Source: Tribonema minus (lineage: Eukaryota > Sar > Xanthophyceae > Tribonematales > Tribonemataceae). Taken from it: a DNA stretch of 64,000 bases. The notes beneath the pieces were generated by a model. That model ran no database searches. It worked only from the letters and a program-made list of their open reading frames with translations, and was not told where the DNA came from. The translations under genes were made by a program, and so were the position numbers. Below are positions 61,603 through 64,000 of this stretch, in pieces (position 1 is the first letter of the stretch; each line of letters opens with the position of its first letter). The stretch lies in contig JAFCMP010000162.1 of assembly GCA_017506865.1 (NCBI GenBank), forward strand, positions 62,001 through 126,000, given 5' to 3'.

Positions 61603-61694
61603 TACTTCTTCATTTTGAAACATCACAACCTGCTCTTGTTGGATCAACATCTGAGGGTTTTCATTCTCAACTGAACCACCTTGGCGTGTGCCAG

Positions 61695-62766
61695 GTCTAC
61701 ACGCCGCTGCGCGCGCACCGCGAGTCGTGGGAGGCGTGGATAGCGCGCGCGCGCGAGGAGCTCAACGCGCAGGCCGCCGCCGGTGACGTTTGGACGTGGT
61801 CGGACGAGTACCGCGCCGCTGCCGCACGGCAGCAGGCGCGCGGAAAGCAGCAGGCGGCGCGGAACCAGCGCGCGTCGCGCTCCAAGTACGTATTCTATGT
61901 ACACGTGTGTGCTTTGCAAGTAGCTGTGTACTTTGCAAGTAGCAGTATATATGTGTGCGAGCACGCGTGTGCGGGTCGAGGTGCGCAGGCGCCAGCAGGC
62001 TGCGCGGAACCAGCGCGGACCGCGCTCCAAGTGTGTGGCGCACCCAGCGCGCGTCGCGGTTCAAGGCGCAAGGTGCATACGTACATGCGTACGTGTGTAC
62101 TGGGCGAGTATACATGCGTACGTGTGTACTGCGCGAGTATGTGTGTGTGCATGCACGCGCGCCTCGACGCGCTGCCGCCGCACGAGAGTTCCCAGTTGAA
62201 TTCACGTTACTCTTCTAAAACTCCGTCCGCAATCGCTTCGCCGTCGCCGCAACTGTCTCAAACGCGTTAGGGAGGCGCGCGGCGCCGCGGCACGTGTGTC
62301 TGCGCGTCACGTGCCTCCGTGGCCATCAAATTCACATCACTCCACTAACTACAACTCTGTCCGTAATCGCTTCACCGGCGTCGCAAATGTCTCGAAAGCG
62401 GCAGGGAGGCGCGCAACGCCGCGGCACAAGTGTGCGTCACGCAACTCCACTGTCATAAAATTCACATCACACTATTCAGACTCCGTTTAAGCGCGCCGCC
62501 ATCGTTCACGCCGCTTCAAAACATCTCAAACGCGGCGCGGTAGGGAGGCGCGCGACGCCGCGGCGCGCCTCGACGCGCTGCCGCCGCACGAGATCCTCGG
62601 CGTCGCCCCCGGCGCGAGCGGCGCCGAGCTCACGGCGGCGTTCCGGCGCGAGATGCTGCGCTGGCACCCCGACATGCAGGGCGGCAAGAGCGACGCTGAG
62701 CAGGCGTACGCGCTCGCGCGCGCGCAGGCGATCACGCAGGCGTACCGCGTCCTGCGCGCCAAGTAG
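61695..62766 (+). CDS. J-domain (DnaJ-like) protein, last two exons
   Basis: Exon 61,695-61,885 (after an AG acceptor, ending in phase 2 before GTACGT) encodes an Arg/Ala-rich helical segment (VYTPLRAHRESWEAW, WTWSDEYRAAAARQQ). Exon 62,544-62,766 (after TAG acceptor, phase-compatible: AA joined to G gives Lys) encodes a J-domain at the C terminus: LPPHEILGVAPGAS, then LRWHPDMQGGKSDAEQAYA, with the HPD tripeptide required for Hsp70 stimulation intact, ending in TAG. The domain at the very C terminus resembles small J-proteins that act as Hsp70 co-chaperones. Upstream exons are not in the visible open frames. The 658-base intron contains several duplicated copies of both exon edges. Confidence 0.8.
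61886..62543 (+). repeat. Intron made of duplicated exon edges and tandem repeats
   Basis: A copy of the upstream exon end and its donor (CAGCAGGCTGCGCGGAACCA, about 61,992-62,035) and a copy of the start of the J exon (GCGCCTCGACGCGCTGCCGC, about 62,160-62,188) lie inside the intron. Three units begin with GGAGGCGCGCRACGCCGCGGC at 62,271, 62,405 and 62,544 (periods 134 and 139). The third unit is the true exon start. Confidence 0.85.
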
Positions 62767-64000
62767 GCTCGATCCCTGCGCGCCTGCGTGCACATTGCCC
62801 GCTGCGGAGCCGTGCGGGGCTGGCGACGGGGCCTGCGTCACCGCCCCTAGCAGGGGGGTGTTGAGGGGGGGGGGGGGGGAAGGGCGGCGCTGCGGTCAAA
62901 CTCCGGCGCGCAGAGCAGGGCATGGGCGCTTGCATATGCGAGCGTTATCTGCGCGTCAGGTCGGCAGCACCGGCGGCGAGTTGGGTTGCAGCAGCGCTCG
63001 GCAGGGACTGGGGGAAGGGGGCGCCTAGGCGCGCACAGTTGCGCAGGCTGGGGTGGAACGCGACGCCGCGCGCTCGTTGGTCGTTGAAGGACAGTGCTCG
63101 GCGTTGTGGAAAGCGCTTCACAGTTCTGCCAGCATGCAACGCCGCCCAAGCCACCCCCCTGTGCGCCAAGCCCGCAGCCGCTGTGCCGCGCCCAGTCTCC
63201 CCATGCCTCTCCCACGTTAGCGTGAACCACGTGGCGCCACCTCAGGGCGTGAGCTTTGACTTGCGGCGCGTGCCGCAGCGCGCCTTCCCGCTGTAAAGCT
63301 GACACTTGGGCATCAACTGCCAAGCCGAGCCTACAGCAGTGCTCGACTCCGCTGCCGCGGCATCCTGGTAGTGGTGCCCGGTTTGCATGCAGTCGTCAAA
63401 GTGCATTGTTGGGCACTGAAGCAGCACAGTTGAATGAGGAAACCCTGATGTTTTCCCAAGTGGTATGTGCACCTGCGGTGCTTCAGCTGCAGCTCTTGCA
63501 GCGCACACGTTGCGTGCGCGATGCGTGCCTGAGGCGGCATGGTGAGAGCCTGTGCGCGTATTTATTCTGCATCACAAAACCAACTTTCAACAATCAACAA
63601 AATTTTCACGCTCATTGCAGCCTACGGGCTTCTGACGTTTGTTGGACAGGTGATCTGGCACTGCCTGTTGCTGTTCTTGGAATTGACATTGATCAATGGC
63701 ATTAGACACTTCAAGTAAGCAAGGGTGTGCGCATCTTTGCTGTCAAGCGTGCAACAGCTACGGCTGCCGCTCTTGACGCATTGCATCACCTGTCTGCCTT
63801 AGAGGCCTTCGCGTCTGATCAAGAACAGAGTGTCACCACTGATTTTTTCTTCTGTTGAGCCCGCCAAGTGGGCTCGCGCAACGGCTGCCGTGTTGAAGTT
63901 GAAGCTCGAACTTCAAAGATCTGCGAACCTGCCAAAAAACTGAGGTCTCGCTTGCTCTTGCGACTGGGCCCCACCTCGAGGAGCAACAAGGCTGGCAACA
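62767..64000. other. 3' flank of the J gene, no gene named
   Basis: Contains a G-run (62,867-62,880) and several short frames in both orientations without recognisable domains. Confidence 0.35.

Noticed and set aside
61644-62205. Several Arg/Ala/Cys-rich minus-strand frames in the J-gene region
   Set aside because: Antisense of the GC-rich exon and intron repeats; the plus strand has splice borders and an intact HPD motif.

Overview
The window looks like nuclear DNA of a GC-rich eukaryotic microalga, most likely a green alga (inference). It carries GT-AG spliceosomal introns, non-LTR retrotransposons and a J-domain gene. Inside it lies a block of closely packed, mostly intronless genes whose repertoire points to an integrated large DNA virus (nucleocytoplasmic, 'giant virus' type). 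No hallmark gene (major capsid protein, family-B DNA polymerase, packaging ATPase, D5 helicase) is visible, so the viral origin is inferred from the auxiliary genes and their packing.

Layout. 1-3.65 kb: three head-to-tail 5'-truncated copies of the 3' end of a retrotransposon; a longer copy of the same family lies at 38.9-42.25 kb. 3.65-8.7 kb: intergenic DNA with G-rich tandem repeats, the 3' part of a multicopper oxidase gene (6.7-7.7 kb), a tRNA-like sequence and a 179-bp tandem duplication. 8.83-17.7 kb: first virus-like block (GIY-YIG-like/SR/zinc-knuckle protein, a protein with a clamp-loader-like helical region, degenerate retropepsin-like protein, glycosyltransferase, unknown protein, secreted metzincin protease, BTB protein). 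18.2-21.8 kb: a multi-exon leucine-rich-repeat gene whose splice phases can be followed over several introns. 22.86-34.06 kb: second virus-like block (monomeric class II ribonucleotide reductase, two HMG/chromatin-like basic proteins, SprB-repeat protein, CbbX-like AAA+ ATPase and three unknown proteins). A further intronless unknown gene lies at 35.3-36.95 kb.

42.3-58 kb is a mosaic of host repeats: decayed DEAD-box helicase pieces in both orientations, two pairs of segmental duplications, a large inverted repeat and a short AT-rich island. 58.0-61.5 kb is a second retrotransposon with the same RT to zinc-finger to PD-(D/E)XK layout, broken by a stop and a frameshift. It lies beside a J-domain gene (61.7-62.8 kb) whose intron is built from duplicated copies of its own exon edges.

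How the pieces relate. The ribonucleotide reductase would feed DNA precursors, the basic SPR/HMG proteins could pack DNA, and the SprB, glycosyltransferase and protease genes suit surface or secreted functions. The reductase (frameshift plus nonsense) and one HMG gene (in-frame TAG) are interrupted while neighbouring frames are intact, which suggests a fairly young insertion that has begun to decay. Several reading frames can only be extended upstream through non-ATG codons; the starts given here are the first well-placed ATG.
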